Assembly: GCA_040756415.1 (NCBI GenBank)
Contig: JBFLYZ010000031.1
Location: forward strand, 1 to 40,348
Direction of reading: 5' to 3'
Source: JBFLYZ01 sp040756415
Lineage (GTDB): Bacteria; Bacteroidota; Bacteroidia; JADZBD01
DNA length: 40,348 bases
A program made the translations under genes and the position numbers. The notes below the pieces were generated by a model, which searched no databases, was not told the DNA's origin, and worked only from the letters and a program-made list of their open reading frames with translations. Position 1 is the first letter of the stretch. Every line of letters starts with the position of its first letter. Below, one piece after another: positions 1-8,800 of the stretch.

Positions 1-62
1 TTATTAGCAATCGCAAAACCTGCCGGGCCGGGGTCCCGGGCGGGGCCGGACAAATAAAACCA

Positions 63-70
63 TATTTTTG
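63..70 (+). promoter_or_regulatory. Bacteroidota -7 promoter element
   Basis: TATTTTTG matches the Bacteroidota primary-sigma -7 consensus TAnnTTTG. It lies 17 nt upstream of the ATG at 88. No TTG/TTTG -33 element is seen at the usual distance, where the DNA is instead very GC-rich, so this is a -7-only call. Confidence 0.5.
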
Positions 71-87
71 TTTCACAAAGCCCGATC

Positions 88-1599
88 ATGACGCCCTCGG
101 AAGAACTGTTCCAGTTGATCAAGTCGCTCACCCCGAACGAAAAGGGGTATTTCAAGAAATTCTCGAAGCTGCACGTGCGCGAGGGCAAGAACAATTACAT
201 GCGCCTGTTCGAGGCCATCGACCGGCAGGAGCGTTACGATGAGCGGGCCCTGCTGCGCGAGTTCAGCAACGAGCAGTTCGTCAAGCAGTTTCCCGTAGCC
301 AAGAACTACCTCTTTAACCTGATCCTGAAGGCCCTTGACGTGTACCACTCGGAGGTGGACCTGGAGATCGGCTACCTGATCCACTGCTCGCTCATGCTCA
401 TGGACAAGGCCATGTACGACTCGGCCTACAAATACCTGAAAAAGGCCAAGGCCATGGCGATCGAGAACAGCAAGCTCTCGTACCTGAACAAGATACTGCA
501 CCATGAGCTGCAACTGCTGCGCAACGATGTGCCCGTAAAGCTCGAATGGCACCGCGAAGCCCTTTACCGCGAAAGAATAGAGTCGGCCAACCAGATCCTG
601 TATATCGTGGAGCTGCAGAACCTGAACGACCGCATGCAGTTGGAGTTCAACAAAAGCTTCGGTGCCGGTCGCAAAAGCGTGCTGAAGGATATTGAGCAGA
701 TGATGAAACATCCGCTGATGAAAAGCGACCCGGCCCGGTTGAGCATTTACGCGCAGGTGGAGTTCTGGAGCATTAAGATGTATTACCATACCATACGCAG
801 CGAATCGCAGCAACTGTTCAAGTGCTCGCTGCAACTGGTCAGCGTGCTGAATAAATACTGGGATGTGCTGAACACGCGCACCAAGATCATGATCCTGCAG
901 AACCATTGTACCACCTGCATGATGAGCGACCGCATGGACCTGGCCACCGAAACGCTGGAGAAGCTGCGGTCCATACACACCACCGAGGCCGGTGATAACC
1001 TGGCCGTATTCCAGTTCGTGCGCCTGCACGAGCTGCATATCTTTATGAAAACGGGCCAGTACGAGAAAAGCAGGTCGGTGATCGATAATATTGAGAAGGA
1101 GCTGGGCAGGTACGAGGATAAGATACAGAACAATTACCGGGGCTTTCTCATCAGCGCGGTGGCCATGACCTATTTCGCCAACGGGCAGCATAAAGAGGCC
1201 CTGCGCTGGGCGGGCATGGTGCTCAACTCCAAGCTCTCCGATTACCGGAGCGATATCGTAGCGGGCGTCAAGCTGCTCGAAATGCTGATCTTCTACGAGA
1301 CCGGCAAGATCGACCTGTTCGACTCCAAGCTGCGCTCCTATGAGCGGCAATGCAATAAGCACCGCGAGGGCCATGCTTTCGAGCTGCTGGTGCTGGCCCG
1401 CCTGCGTAACCTGCTCCGGCAGAACAAACCCGATAACTTCGGCCCCGCCCTGAAACGTTTCCGTGACGATGTGGCCGCCCATCTGAAAAAATTCCCGGCC
1501 GACCGTAACGTGTTCTACGATTTCGATATCCTTCAGTGGATAGACAGCAAGCTGACCGGGGTGCCGCTGAACGAGCTTATAGCGGGCAAAGCCCGGTAA
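88..1599 (+). CDS. Helical-repeat (TPR-like) protein of unknown function
   Basis: 503 residues, cytoplasmic by appearance: no signal peptide and no membrane segment. I do not recognise a characterised family. The opening (MTPSEELFQLIKSLTPNEKG, then a motif like YMRLFEAIDRQERYDE at about residues 38-53) resembles a conserved Bacteroidota family of uncharacterised proteins that begin with 'L-x-x-L-I-x-x-L-x-x-x-E-K-x-Y-F'. The rest is almost entirely amphipathic helices with repeated Y/L/A spacing (for example YDSAYKYLKKAKAMAI and EALRWAGMVLNSKL), as in TPR-type solenoids, so a protein-interaction role is an inference. The ATG at 88 is chosen because the TAnnTTTG element at 63-70 sits just upstream and the N-terminal motif starts there. 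It is a single gene; the next gene has its own promoter. A 469-residue antisense ORF over it is a codon-bias shadow. Confidence 0.85.
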   Translation: MTPSEELFQLIKSLTPNEKGYFKKFSKLHVREGKNNYMRLFEAIDRQERYDERALLREFSNEQFVKQFPVAKNYLFNLILKALDVYHSEVDLEIGYLIHCSLMLMDKAMYDSAYKYLKKAKAMAIENSKLSYLNKILHHELQLLRNDVPVKLEWHREALYRERIESANQILYIVELQNLNDRMQLEFNKSFGAGRKSVLKDIEQMMKHPLMKSDPARLSIYAQVEFWSIKMYYHTIRSESQQLFKCSLQLVSVLNKYWDVLNTRTKIMILQNHCTTCMMSDRMDLATETLEKLRSIHTTEAGDNLAVFQFVRLHELHIFMKTGQYEKSRSVIDNIEKELGRYEDKIQNNYRGFLISAVAMTYFANGQHKEALRWAGMVLNSKLSDYRSDIVAGVKLLEMLIFYETGKIDLFDSKLRSYERQCNKHREGHAFELLVLARLRNLLRQNKPDNFGPALKRFRDDVAAHLKKFPADRNVFYDFDILQWIDSKLTGVPLNELIAGKAR

Positions 1600-1624
1600 T
1601 GATGCTGATTATAACTGCCTGGCT

Positions 1625-1632
1625 TATCTTTG
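1625..1632 (+). promoter_or_regulatory. -7 promoter element, leaderless arrangement
   Basis: TATCTTTG (TAnnTTTG consensus) ends only 4 nt before the ATG at 1637. In Bacteroidota, transcription starts a few bases after this box, so the mRNA would have essentially no 5' leader. No clear -33 TTG is visible. Confidence 0.65.
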
Positions 1633-1636
1633 TACC

Positions 1637-3052
1637 ATGAAAGCGCTGCTGCCTGTCTTCTTTTGTATCCTCGCCTTAGGGCTGCGCGCCCAAAGCATCT
1701 TCTTTGAGAAGATCTACGGCAACGGTGGCAATGAACAGTTGCGTTCGGTAAAGGAGTTTCCCAACGGTTCGGTGTTTGCGGCCGGCTTTTCCGATAGCGG
1801 GGTATATGGCGGGGTAGACGTAGCCCTTTCGCGCCTGGACCAGTACGGCAACCTGCAGTGGACAAAATACTATGGCGATAACCTGAACAATTACTGCCTG
1901 TTCATGAGCCGCACCGCTGACGGCTGCCTGGTGCTTTGCGGTGAAACGCAAACGTCTTCCAGCCTGCTCGATGCGTTCTTGTTCAAGATCGATACCACCG
2001 GAAACCTGCTTTGGGCCCAATACTATTCCAGCCCGGTCAACGAGTCAATGAAAAGTGTTTTTGAGACATCGGACGGGGGATTTATTCTGTGTGGTTTCAA
2101 GAACGATGCCTTTGGCTCGAACGACAGTTATGTGATCAGAACAGATGCGGCCGGCAATATGCAATGGGATTTTTCGTTTGGCGGCATGGACAACGAGTAT
2201 GCCGATATGGCGCGGGAAACGCCCGAAGGGGACTTTATCATTACGGGCGATACGAAAAGTTTCGGGGCCGGAGGTTATGACGTTCAGATCGTAAAATGCG
2301 ATGCTGCCGGTGCCGTTATTTGGGATACCACATATGGCGATAGCTACCAGAACGGCTGCCAGGGCATATATATTACGGCCGGTAATAAATACATCTCCTA
2401 CGGAGAAACGGAGATATCCACATTTTCGCCTTTCGATTTTTACATCGAAATGATCGATACCGGCAAGGCCGGCATATGGAGGCAGGTATTCGGTGGCGTG
2501 AATGCCGATGCGGCCTTCGGGCTCACCGAGCTGCCCGATAAAGGCTTCATGCTGTGCGGGTACAGCAACAGCTACGGACCCGGCCCGCTCGACCTGGTGG
2601 TGTTCCGCACTGATTCCATGGGGGCCATGCAGTGGATACGCACCTATGGCAGCGGTGGAATAGATATAGGGTACGAGATCATTCCTTCCGTGCTGGGCGG
2701 TTTCCTGGTTTGCGGTTTTTATTCGGACACCCTCAGCTTCGACAGCGAGTTCTACCTGCTGCACGTGGATGATGCCGGCTTGCTCACGGGCCTGGAAGCG
2801 GATCCCCCCGGGATGAAGGCCTTTACCGTATATCCCAATCCCTCCGCGGGCGCATTCGCGCTTTCTTTTCCCGCATTGGCCCGGCAGGGCAGCATGCGTA
2901 TTTTTTCGTCTGACGGCCGCATCCTGATGGTGCAGCCTGTCGCAGCCGGGAGCACGCGGCTGGGCATAGAGGCCGAGATTCCCGGGGGTATCTACTTTAT
3001 CGAGCTTGCCTGCGGCCCGGAAAGGTCGGTTCAAAAGCTAATCATTCACTAA
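1637..3052 (+). CDS. Secreted T9SS cargo protein with repeated beta-propeller-like units
   Basis: 471 residues. An N-terminal signal peptide (hydrophobic core at residues 3-16, ending LRAQ) is followed by seven or so repeats of about 50 residues with the pattern 'D-x-x-G-x-x-x-W-x-x-x-Y/F-G-G', such as GNLQWTKYYGD, GNMQWDFSFGG, GAVIWDTTYGD and GAMQWIRTYGS, alternating with 'G-G-F-x-x-C-G' strands. This is the delta-60/propeller-like repeat architecture common in secreted Bacteroidota proteins. From about residue 395 a C-terminal type IX sorting domain begins (FTVYPNPSAGAFALSF, then a beta sandwich ending QKLIIH), typical of type A domains cleaved during export and attachment. The protein should be exported by Sec and then by the SprA translocon encoded at 14763-22136. 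Its ligand or enzyme activity, if any, is not apparent. Confidence 0.88.
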   Translation: MKALLPVFFCILALGLRAQSIFFEKIYGNGGNEQLRSVKEFPNGSVFAAGFSDSGVYGGVDVALSRLDQYGNLQWTKYYGDNLNNYCLFMSRTADGCLVLCGETQTSSSLLDAFLFKIDTTGNLLWAQYYSSPVNESMKSVFETSDGGFILCGFKNDAFGSNDSYVIRTDAAGNMQWDFSFGGMDNEYADMARETPEGDFIITGDTKSFGAGGYDVQIVKCDAAGAVIWDTTYGDSYQNGCQGIYITAGNKYISYGETEISTFSPFDFYIEMIDTGKAGIWRQVFGGVNADAAFGLTELPDKGFMLCGYSNSYGPGPLDLVVFRTDSMGAMQWIRTYGSGGIDIGYEIIPSVLGGFLVCGFYSDTLSFDSEFYLLHVDDAGLLTGLEADPPGMKAFTVYPNPSAGAFALSFPALARQGSMRIFSSDGRILMVQPVAAGSTRLGIEAEIPGGIYFIELACGPERSVQKLIIH

Positions 3053-3081
3053 AATTGCAAGGGGGTTAAAGGGAAATTTTA

Positions 3082-3089
3082 TAAATTTG
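3082..3089 (+). promoter_or_regulatory. -7 promoter element
   Basis: TAAATTTG matches TAnnTTTG, 18 nt before the ATG at 3108. A TTG at 3055-3057 lies 24 nt upstream, slightly beyond the usual 19-21 nt spacing. Confidence 0.5.
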
Positions 3090-3107
3090 TTGTATAAACA
3101 AAAGCAA

Positions 3108-3842
3108 ATGAAAAGAATTCTACTCAGCTTATCCGCAATAGCAGCGTTTATCCTGCCCTCACAGGGTCAGACCAGCCTGCAGCTTACCGATGCATGGGCC
3201 GGTACCGCTAATAACCAGACCTACGATGTATGGAACGATGTGACGGTTACCGTGATGGATTTTGAATTTGACGCTAAAAATGTGGGTACGGCAAGTAAAA
3301 AATACATGCTTAAGCGTCAAATAATCAGCGAGGTAAGCGGCTCCGATAACTATATCTGCTGGACCCTCTGCTTTCCGCCCTTTGTGGATGTGTCTACCGA
3401 GGCGGTGACCCTTGCGCCCAACGCCACCTACGACCTGTCCTCCTGCCACTATCGCCCTTTCGGCAATATAGGCACCACCACCATCCGCTACGTGGTGTAC
3501 GATTCGCTTAACGTCAACGACTCGGCCTGGTTCGTGATCAACTGGCACGTGACTGCCGTGGGAATCGATGAGGCCAATGCGGTGAACGCAACCGTTTCGG
3601 CCTATCCCAACCCCGCCAATGCCAGCGCGGTGATCAGCTATGACCTGAGCGGCCCGGTTAAAACCGCCTCCATTCGCCTGTACAATATGCTTGGCTCCGA
3701 GGTAAAGGAGGTCCGTCTGAACGGAAACGAGGGCGCAATAACCCTCAATACGGCCGAATTGCTGCCGGGCATCTATTTCTATTCCATTATTGTCAACGAG
3801 AAAGTAATAGCAACGCGGAAACTTACTATCGCACACCAGTAA
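3108..3842 (+). CDS. Small secreted T9SS cargo protein
   Basis: 244 residues. The frame is open from a TTG at 3087, but the ATG at 3108 is preferred because it starts a clean signal peptide (MKRILLSLSAIAAFILPSQG, cleavage near SQG-Q) and follows the promoter box at 3082-3089. The mature part (about residues 22-155) is a beta-rich domain with a Cys pair around 'YICWTLCFPPFVD' and no family I recognise. From about residue 165 comes a type IX sorting domain: SAYPNPANASAVISYDL, 'IRLYNMLGSEV', 'LLPGIYFYSIIVNEK', ending in TRKLTIAHQ. It should be exported through the Sec and T9SS pathways. A strong intrinsic terminator directly follows, so it is probably monocistronic. Confidence 0.87.
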   Translation: MKRILLSLSAIAAFILPSQGQTSLQLTDAWAGTANNQTYDVWNDVTVTVMDFEFDAKNVGTASKKYMLKRQIISEVSGSDNYICWTLCFPPFVDVSTEAVTLAPNATYDLSSCHYRPFGNIGTTTIRYVVYDSLNVNDSAWFVINWHVTAVGIDEANAVNATVSAYPNPANASAVISYDLSGPVKTASIRLYNMLGSEVKEVRLNGNEGAITLNTAELLPGIYFYSIIVNEKVIATRKLTIAHQ

Positions 3843-3861
3843 GTTCTTCTGTTTTGCTGAA

Positions 3862-3893
3862 AAACCGTCCTGCTACAAGCGGGACGGTTTTTT
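3862..3893 (+). terminator. Intrinsic terminator
   Basis: A 9-bp stem AAACCGTCC (3862-3870) pairs with GGACGGTTT (3882-3890) around a loop of about 11 nt and runs into a T tract at 3888-3893. It is placed 20 nt after the stop of the small T9SS cargo gene. Confidence 0.88.
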
Positions 3894-3921
3894 ATTGCAG
3901 CAGCTTTTCCGGAAATTATTT

Positions 3922-3929
3922 TACTTTTG
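3922..3929 (+). promoter_or_regulatory. -7 promoter element
   Basis: TACTTTTG matches TAnnTTTG, 19 nt before the ATG at 3949. A TTG at 3895-3897 is 24 nt upstream. The terminator just before it isolates this promoter from the previous gene. Confidence 0.5.
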
Positions 3930-3948
3930 GTCCGCTAAAAACATACTT

Positions 3949-4800
3949 ATGAAATTAAAGCTCCTTACCTTTTTGCTGATGGCCGTACTGTTTGCTTCCT
4001 GTGGCGGGGATCAGCAGTCCACTGCTCCCGAGGCAAAAGATAGTCTTCCTGCCGATACGCAGCAGGGTACGGAAATAAATAAGGAGGCCGAGGGCAAGTT
4101 CGACATCACCATCGCCAATATTCCTCCTCCCTTCCTGATTATGGATGTGATCTCGGGATCGGGGATGAGCTTCAATAAGCAGTTGGTGAACAGCTTTGAG
4201 AATTCATCGAATTACAGCACCGCCAGGCAAAAGGCCCTCAACTTCGGGGTGTATAATATCGACCTGGGTTACGTGGTGGCCTATGACCAGAAGCAGGAGG
4301 TGATGAAATACATCGCGGTCAATTCGAAGCTGGCCGAGGATATAGGCGCGGGGCCGATGTTCAACGATATAGCCAGCCAGGCCGCGGTGGAAAATTCGCT
4401 GAACAACCGCGACAGCATGCTGGCCCTGCTGAGCCAGGCCTACGAGGCATCGGACAAGTTCCTGCGCAATAACGAGCGCCTGGTGGCTGCCACGCATGTG
4501 CTCATTGGCGGCTGGGTGGAATGCAACCATATCCTGCTCCAGCTCATCAATGGCGCGCCCAGGAACAAGAAGAACGAAGTGCTGTATGATAAGGTATGGG
4601 AGCAGCGGGCCGTGATCAACGACATTATGGAGCTGATCGCCCTGCATAAGAACGATGCGGAGTTCAAAAACCTCCAGGACGGACTGGCCGAAGTGCAGAA
4701 AGTATTTGCAGAGCTGAAAGTTAAGGAAGATTTGACCAGGGAAAGAGTAGCCGCCCTGCAGGAGAAGATAGCCGCGGTGCGGACGATGATCGTAAAGTAG
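3949..4800 (+). CDS. Helical lipoprotein of unknown function
   Basis: 283 residues. The frame is open from a TTG at 3895, but ATG 3949 is chosen because it gives a lipoprotein signal peptide (MKLKLLTFLLMAVLFASC, lipobox F-A-S-C with Cys18) and follows the promoter box. A short charged linker (SAPEAKDS...) leads into an all-helical domain at about residues 50-283. It contains IANIPPPFLIMDVISGSG and 'FGVYNIDLGYVVAYDQ' and ends in a coiled-coil-like segment. The type looks like a Bacteroidota-conserved lipoprotein, but I cannot name a family or a function. It is predicted to be envelope-anchored. The stop codon (4798-4800) abuts the stop of the convergent sirtuin gene with no spacer, so transcripts from the two genes will overlap. 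Confidence 0.82.
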   Translation: MKLKLLTFLLMAVLFASCGGDQQSTAPEAKDSLPADTQQGTEINKEAEGKFDITIANIPPPFLIMDVISGSGMSFNKQLVNSFENSSNYSTARQKALNFGVYNIDLGYVVAYDQKQEVMKYIAVNSKLAEDIGAGPMFNDIASQAAVENSLNNRDSMLALLSQAYEASDKFLRNNERLVAATHVLIGGWVECNHILLQLINGAPRNKKNEVLYDKVWEQRAVINDIMELIALHKNDAEFKNLQDGLAEVQKVFAELKVKEDLTRERVAALQEKIAAVRTMIVK

Positions 4801-5499
4801 TTACCCTTTGAGCAATTGATCTACCAGCAGGGGCACGCCAACCCCTGCTTTTTCTTTTATCAGCGTGAGGTTCTGTATGCCGGAGGCCTTGGTCTCGTTG
4901 GGATCGACCAGGTACTTGGGTATCTCGTGCGGGGCGTAATCAACCAGCCCCGCAGCCGGGTAAACATAGAGCGAAGTGCCTACGATGATAAAGACCTCGG
5001 CATCGCTGGCTATCTCATAGGCCAGCTCCATGTTCGGCACCATTTCGCCAAACCATACGATATGCGGCCTGAGCTGGCTGCCCAGCTCGCAAAGCTGTCC
5101 CAGCTCCAGTTTCCATCCCCTGATCGGGTACACCAGCCTGGGGTCCATGCTGCTGCGGCTTTTCACGATCTCGCCATGCAGGTGCAGCACCTTCTTCGAC
5201 CCCGCGCGCTCGTGCAGGTTGTCGATGTTCTGGGTAATGATATGCACATCGTAGCTCTTTTCCAGCTCGGCCAGGGCATAATGGGCCGGGTTGGGCTCCG
5301 CTTCCAGCACCTGTTTCCTGCGCTTGTTGTAAAATTCAAGCACCAGGCCGGGGTCGCGCGACCAGGCTTCGGGAGTGGCCACATCCATCACATTGTATTC
5401 CTCCCACAGGCCACCGCTGTCGCGGAAGGTCTTCAGCCCGCTCTCCGCGCTGATACCGGCCCCGGTGAATACAACTGCTTTTTTCCTGCTTTGCGCCAT
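4801..5499 (-). CDS. cobB: NAD-dependent protein deacylase (sirtuin, CobB-like)
   Basis: 232 residues, normal for bacterial class III/U sirtuins. It removes acyl groups from protein lysines using NAD+, yielding nicotinamide and O-acyl-ADP-ribose, in the cytoplasm. Visible motifs are the NAD loop GAGISAESGLKTFRDSGG (13-30), TQNIDNLHERAGS (89-101), catalytic His108 in HLHGE, and RPHIVWFGE (144-152). Tyr57 and Arg60 (FYNKR) match the Y-x-x-R pair that in E. coli CobB and SIRT5 recognises succinyl/malonyl-lysine, so desuccinylase activity is likely. The usual four zinc-binding cysteines are absent: only Cys137 lies in the small domain, where the loop is shortened. This is a known Bacteroidota variant, not a lesion. 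A TATATTCG box at 5513-5520 (minus strand) is a plausible -7 element. The gene is convergent with the lipoprotein gene. Confidence 0.93.
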   Translation of the reverse strand: MAQSRKKAVVFTGAGISAESGLKTFRDSGGLWEEYNVMDVATPEAWSRDPGLVLEFYNKRRKQVLEAEPNPAHYALAELEKSYDVHIITQNIDNLHERAGSKKVLHLHGEIVKSRSSMDPRLVYPIRGWKLELGQLCELGSQLRPHIVWFGEMVPNMELAYEIASDAEVFIIVGTSLYVYPAAGLVDYAPHEIPKYLVDPNETKASGIQNLTLIKEKAGVGVPLLVDQLLKG

Positions 5500-5512
5500 T
5501 TTATGGAATTCA

Positions 5513-5520
5513 CGAATATA
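5513..5520 (-). promoter_or_regulatory. Variant -7 promoter element for the sirtuin gene
   Basis: Read on the minus strand this is TATATTCG, a one-base variant (TAnnTTCG) of the Bacteroidota -7 consensus, 13 nt upstream of the sirtuin ATG. Similar TTCG variants occur before maeB and ruvA. Confidence 0.35.
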
Positions 5521-5659
5521 AATATTGGAATGAAATGAGCAATGGAATTATAACGGGCTTTTAATCCGGTCTTTTGGCGATCCGAAACGCGCGTTCAGCG
5601 AGAAATGAGGAAACCGGGCCCCCGCCTGTTTACCTTAGGCTCTCCAATATCAGTCTGCC

Positions 5660-5863
5660 ATGAGAGCCCAGGAAGTAGTTACTATCTTTTCAGACATACC
5701 TTCGGATGCTACCATGAAAACGTATCCGGAGCTCGAAGAGTGGTTCAATAAAGGAATGTATGTAGAAAGCTTTGCCCAGACCCAATCGGCCTCCATGGGC
5801 AAGTATGTGATCACGTTTGTACTGCGGTATTATAATACCGCCTTATCCAAGGATAAGAAATAA
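5660..5863 (+). CDS. Small protein of unknown function (67 aa)
   Basis: 67 residues with no signal peptide or membrane segment. The sequence (MRAQEVVTIFSDIPSDATMK, then YPELEEWFNKGMYVESFAQT and a final beta-like 'YVITFVLRYYNT') looks like a folded alpha/beta mini-protein rather than random translation. Hydrophobic and charged positions alternate sensibly and the codons resemble those of its neighbours. It lies between the sirtuin gene (divergent) and the kinase gene, whose stop is only 9 nt past its own. I recognise no family. A TACCTTAG sequence at about 5631-5638 is a poor promoter candidate. It could be a regulator of unknown type; that is not supported beyond its size and position. Confidence 0.55.
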   Translation: MRAQEVVTIFSDIPSDATMKTYPELEEWFNKGMYVESFAQTQSASMGKYVITFVLRYYNTALSKDKK

Positions 5864-5872
5864 GATCATGCT

Positions 5873-8800
5873 TCAGGCGGCCGGAATATAAATGTCGAAC
5901 CTCGCCCCTTTATTGAGGGTTCCCTCTGCCGTGATGATCCCGTTATGATTGTCAATGATCCGTTTACAGATCGCGAGCCCCATGCCGGTTCCCTGAAACT
6001 CCTTATTACTGTGCAGGCGCTGGAACACCTCGAAAATGCGCTCATTGTATTTGGGGTCGAACCCCAGGCCGTTATCGGTAAATGTGATATGGCAATAGCC
6101 TATTTTGGAGGATAGTTTCTCATTCTTCAGCTTGTTTCCCTGCATGATCTCGCTCTTGATCGTGATCCGGGGCGCCCGGCCCGCTTTGGAGAACTTAAGC
6201 GAGTTGCCGATCAGGTTATGGAAGAGCTGCCTGAACTGGAAGCGGATAACGCTGACCTCGCACAGGTTGCCGGTCTTTATGCGGGCTTTCTTTGCCCTGA
6301 TCAGATCCTCCATATCCCCGGTCACTTCGTCCAGCAACGTGTTGAGATCGGTCTTTTCGAATTTGCGCTCGATGTTCGTGGCGCGCGAATACATCAGCAG
6401 GTCCTCTATGAGCGCCTGCATACGCTGCGCGGTAGCGTAGGTCTTCCGCAAATATATTTTTCCGTCATCAGACAGGTTGGGCTGCTCTTCTTCGAGCAAT
6501 ACGGACGCGAAGTTCTTTATTTTCCGCAATGGCTCCTGCAGGTCGTGGCTTGAAACATAAGTGAACGAGGTGAGGTCCTTATTGGCGTTCTCCAGCTCTA
6601 TGTTCTTTTGCTCGAGCTGCCGGGTCCTGCGCCTCACCGCTTTTTCCAGCTCTGCCTTGTCGGCCTGGTGCAGCCTGATATCTTTTTTGAGAATATCCTT
6701 TTCTTTGATGTAATGGCGCACCCGTTCGGTGATGTCTTCAATGGCGAGAAGTATGAGCTGCTCGCGATGGGTCTTTTGAATGATGCGGTGCGCGTTGAGC
6801 AGCATGACCTTTTCGCCAATGCCGGGGAATGTATGCGTGATCTCGAAGTTCTTGAAATCAACGTTTTTGGTCAGTATATCCCCCATGAGCTCGCGCAGCT
6901 TGGGTATGTTCCATTGTTTATTCCCCAGCTCAAACAGGGATGCGCCTTCGGTTTCCTCGCGTGTGACCATGAACTTTTTATAGAAGGACTTGTTGGCGGA
7001 TTTCACCCTGAAATCGCTGTCAAGAACGATCATGGGCTCGTGAATGGTCGCGATAATGGCCTCCGAGTACCGGTACGATTCGGCCAGGAGGCTGTTGCGC
7101 ATCTGGAGCTCCTGGTTGGTAGAGATCAGCTCTTCGTTAGCCGCCTCTATCTCCTCCTTGGAGGTTTCCAGCTCTTCGTTCAGGGTTTGAAACTCTTCAT
7201 TGGCGGACACGACCTCCTCGTTAGCGGCCTGCAGCTCCTCGTAAGCCGCCTCCTGCGATTCTATTATCGCGTGCATTTCCCCGCGTGTTTTGTTCAGCGC
7301 TTCGATCAGCTTTTGGACCCTCCGGTCGCCCGCATGGTTCTTTTTGCCTGCGGTGGCGGGGAGGGCGCTGCGCTCCATGAGCGTAAAAACGACCAGGAGC
7401 AGGGGCTCATCCCATGTGATTTTGAGGGGGCATACTTCCAGCGATATGTTTTGGAATGCGGAGCCGGTCTTTATCTCTATATCCTTCTTCTGCACGGGCT
7501 TATTTGTTTTCAGAGCCACATGTATGGCGTTGCGCAGCTCAAAAGCGAACTCGGGCCGCACCATCTTCAGGATGTTGAGGCTGGCTTTGCCCGGGGGATG
7601 AGAAAGGTAGACCGATGTGGATCCCCTGAACTGCAGGATATCCATTTCCTTATTGATGATGGCGCAGGCCGGCATATAGCGCGAAAGGAGGGCGGCATTG
7701 ATAGCCTGGTCAAGTTCCTTCGGATCACCGGGGAGGTTTTTTTTCAGGGTTGCCGCGGTGCCGGCCGCTTGCATGCGCACGCGGGGGAACGAAGGGGCCA
7801 GGTCTGGCGCCTTGCGGGCGCCCGTGTTTTTTTTCCGCGCGAACAACTTGAACTTTTTATGCACCTGCGTAAAGAACTGCGATGAACTGCCTATGGTCTC
7901 TGAATTGCCGAGCATAAGAAAGCCGCCATCGTTCAGGGCGAAGCAAAGCGATGCCAGGGCCTTTTTCTGGGCGGAGGGATCGAGGTAGATGAGCAGGTTG
8001 CAGCAACTGATAAAATCCATCCGCGAGAAAGGGGGGTCGCTCAGAATATTGTGAGGGGCGAATATGCACATCTCGCGAAGCTCTTTAACGATGCGGTAGC
8101 GATCGCCAATCTTTATAAAAAAACGCTCGATGCGGCTGCGGTCAACCGTTTTCATGTCGCTTTCGGTGAACTCACCGATGCGCGCATCGCGTATGGCTTC
8201 TTCGCTCAGGTCCGTGGCAAACAACTGTACGGGAATCTTCCGGTCCTTGTGCTCCTGCAGCTCGGTAATGATCATGGCGATGGAATAAGCCTCTTCGCCC
8301 GTGGAGCAGGCGGGCACCCAAATGCGCAGGGTTTCATCGGGGGCCTTACCGTCAAGGAGCTTTGGGAAAAAGCGGGTTTTCAGAAAGTGGAAGGCTTCCG
8401 CATCCCTGAAAAAGCGGGTAACATTGATCAGCAGATCGTTGTACAGCAGGTCCTTCTCGCTGTCCTTCATGCTCAGGAGCTTAAGGTATTTTTTCAGGGT
8501 TTTTGCACCGGAATGAAGCATGCGGTAGCTCAGCCGCCTGCGTATAGTCGATATCTTATAATTGCTGAAGTCAACACCGGTTCTTTTGTACAGGATTTCG
8601 AAGATGCTCTTTAGCTCTTCAGGATCTCCCGCAACGGTTGTTTCCTTCTTCTGGCGCCTGCTAGCCGCGCTCAGGGAGGCGTTCTTGCCGTACGCGGCCA
8701 GCTCGCGGGCCATTTCTTTTGGCGATAATACCATGATGGCCGCCCCATTATTAATGGCCGACCTGGGCATGCTTTCGTATTTGGCCGAATTGTCCTGCGC

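Noticed and set aside
28..39. GC-rich palindrome near the window start as a terminator
   Set aside because: CCGG/CCGG can form a tetraloop hairpin, but no T tract follows and the upstream gene is outside the window, so no function can be assigned.
73..1482. 469-residue minus-strand frame over the first gene
   Set aside because: Same shadow pattern. The plus-strand frame has the promoter box and a coherent helical-repeat protein.
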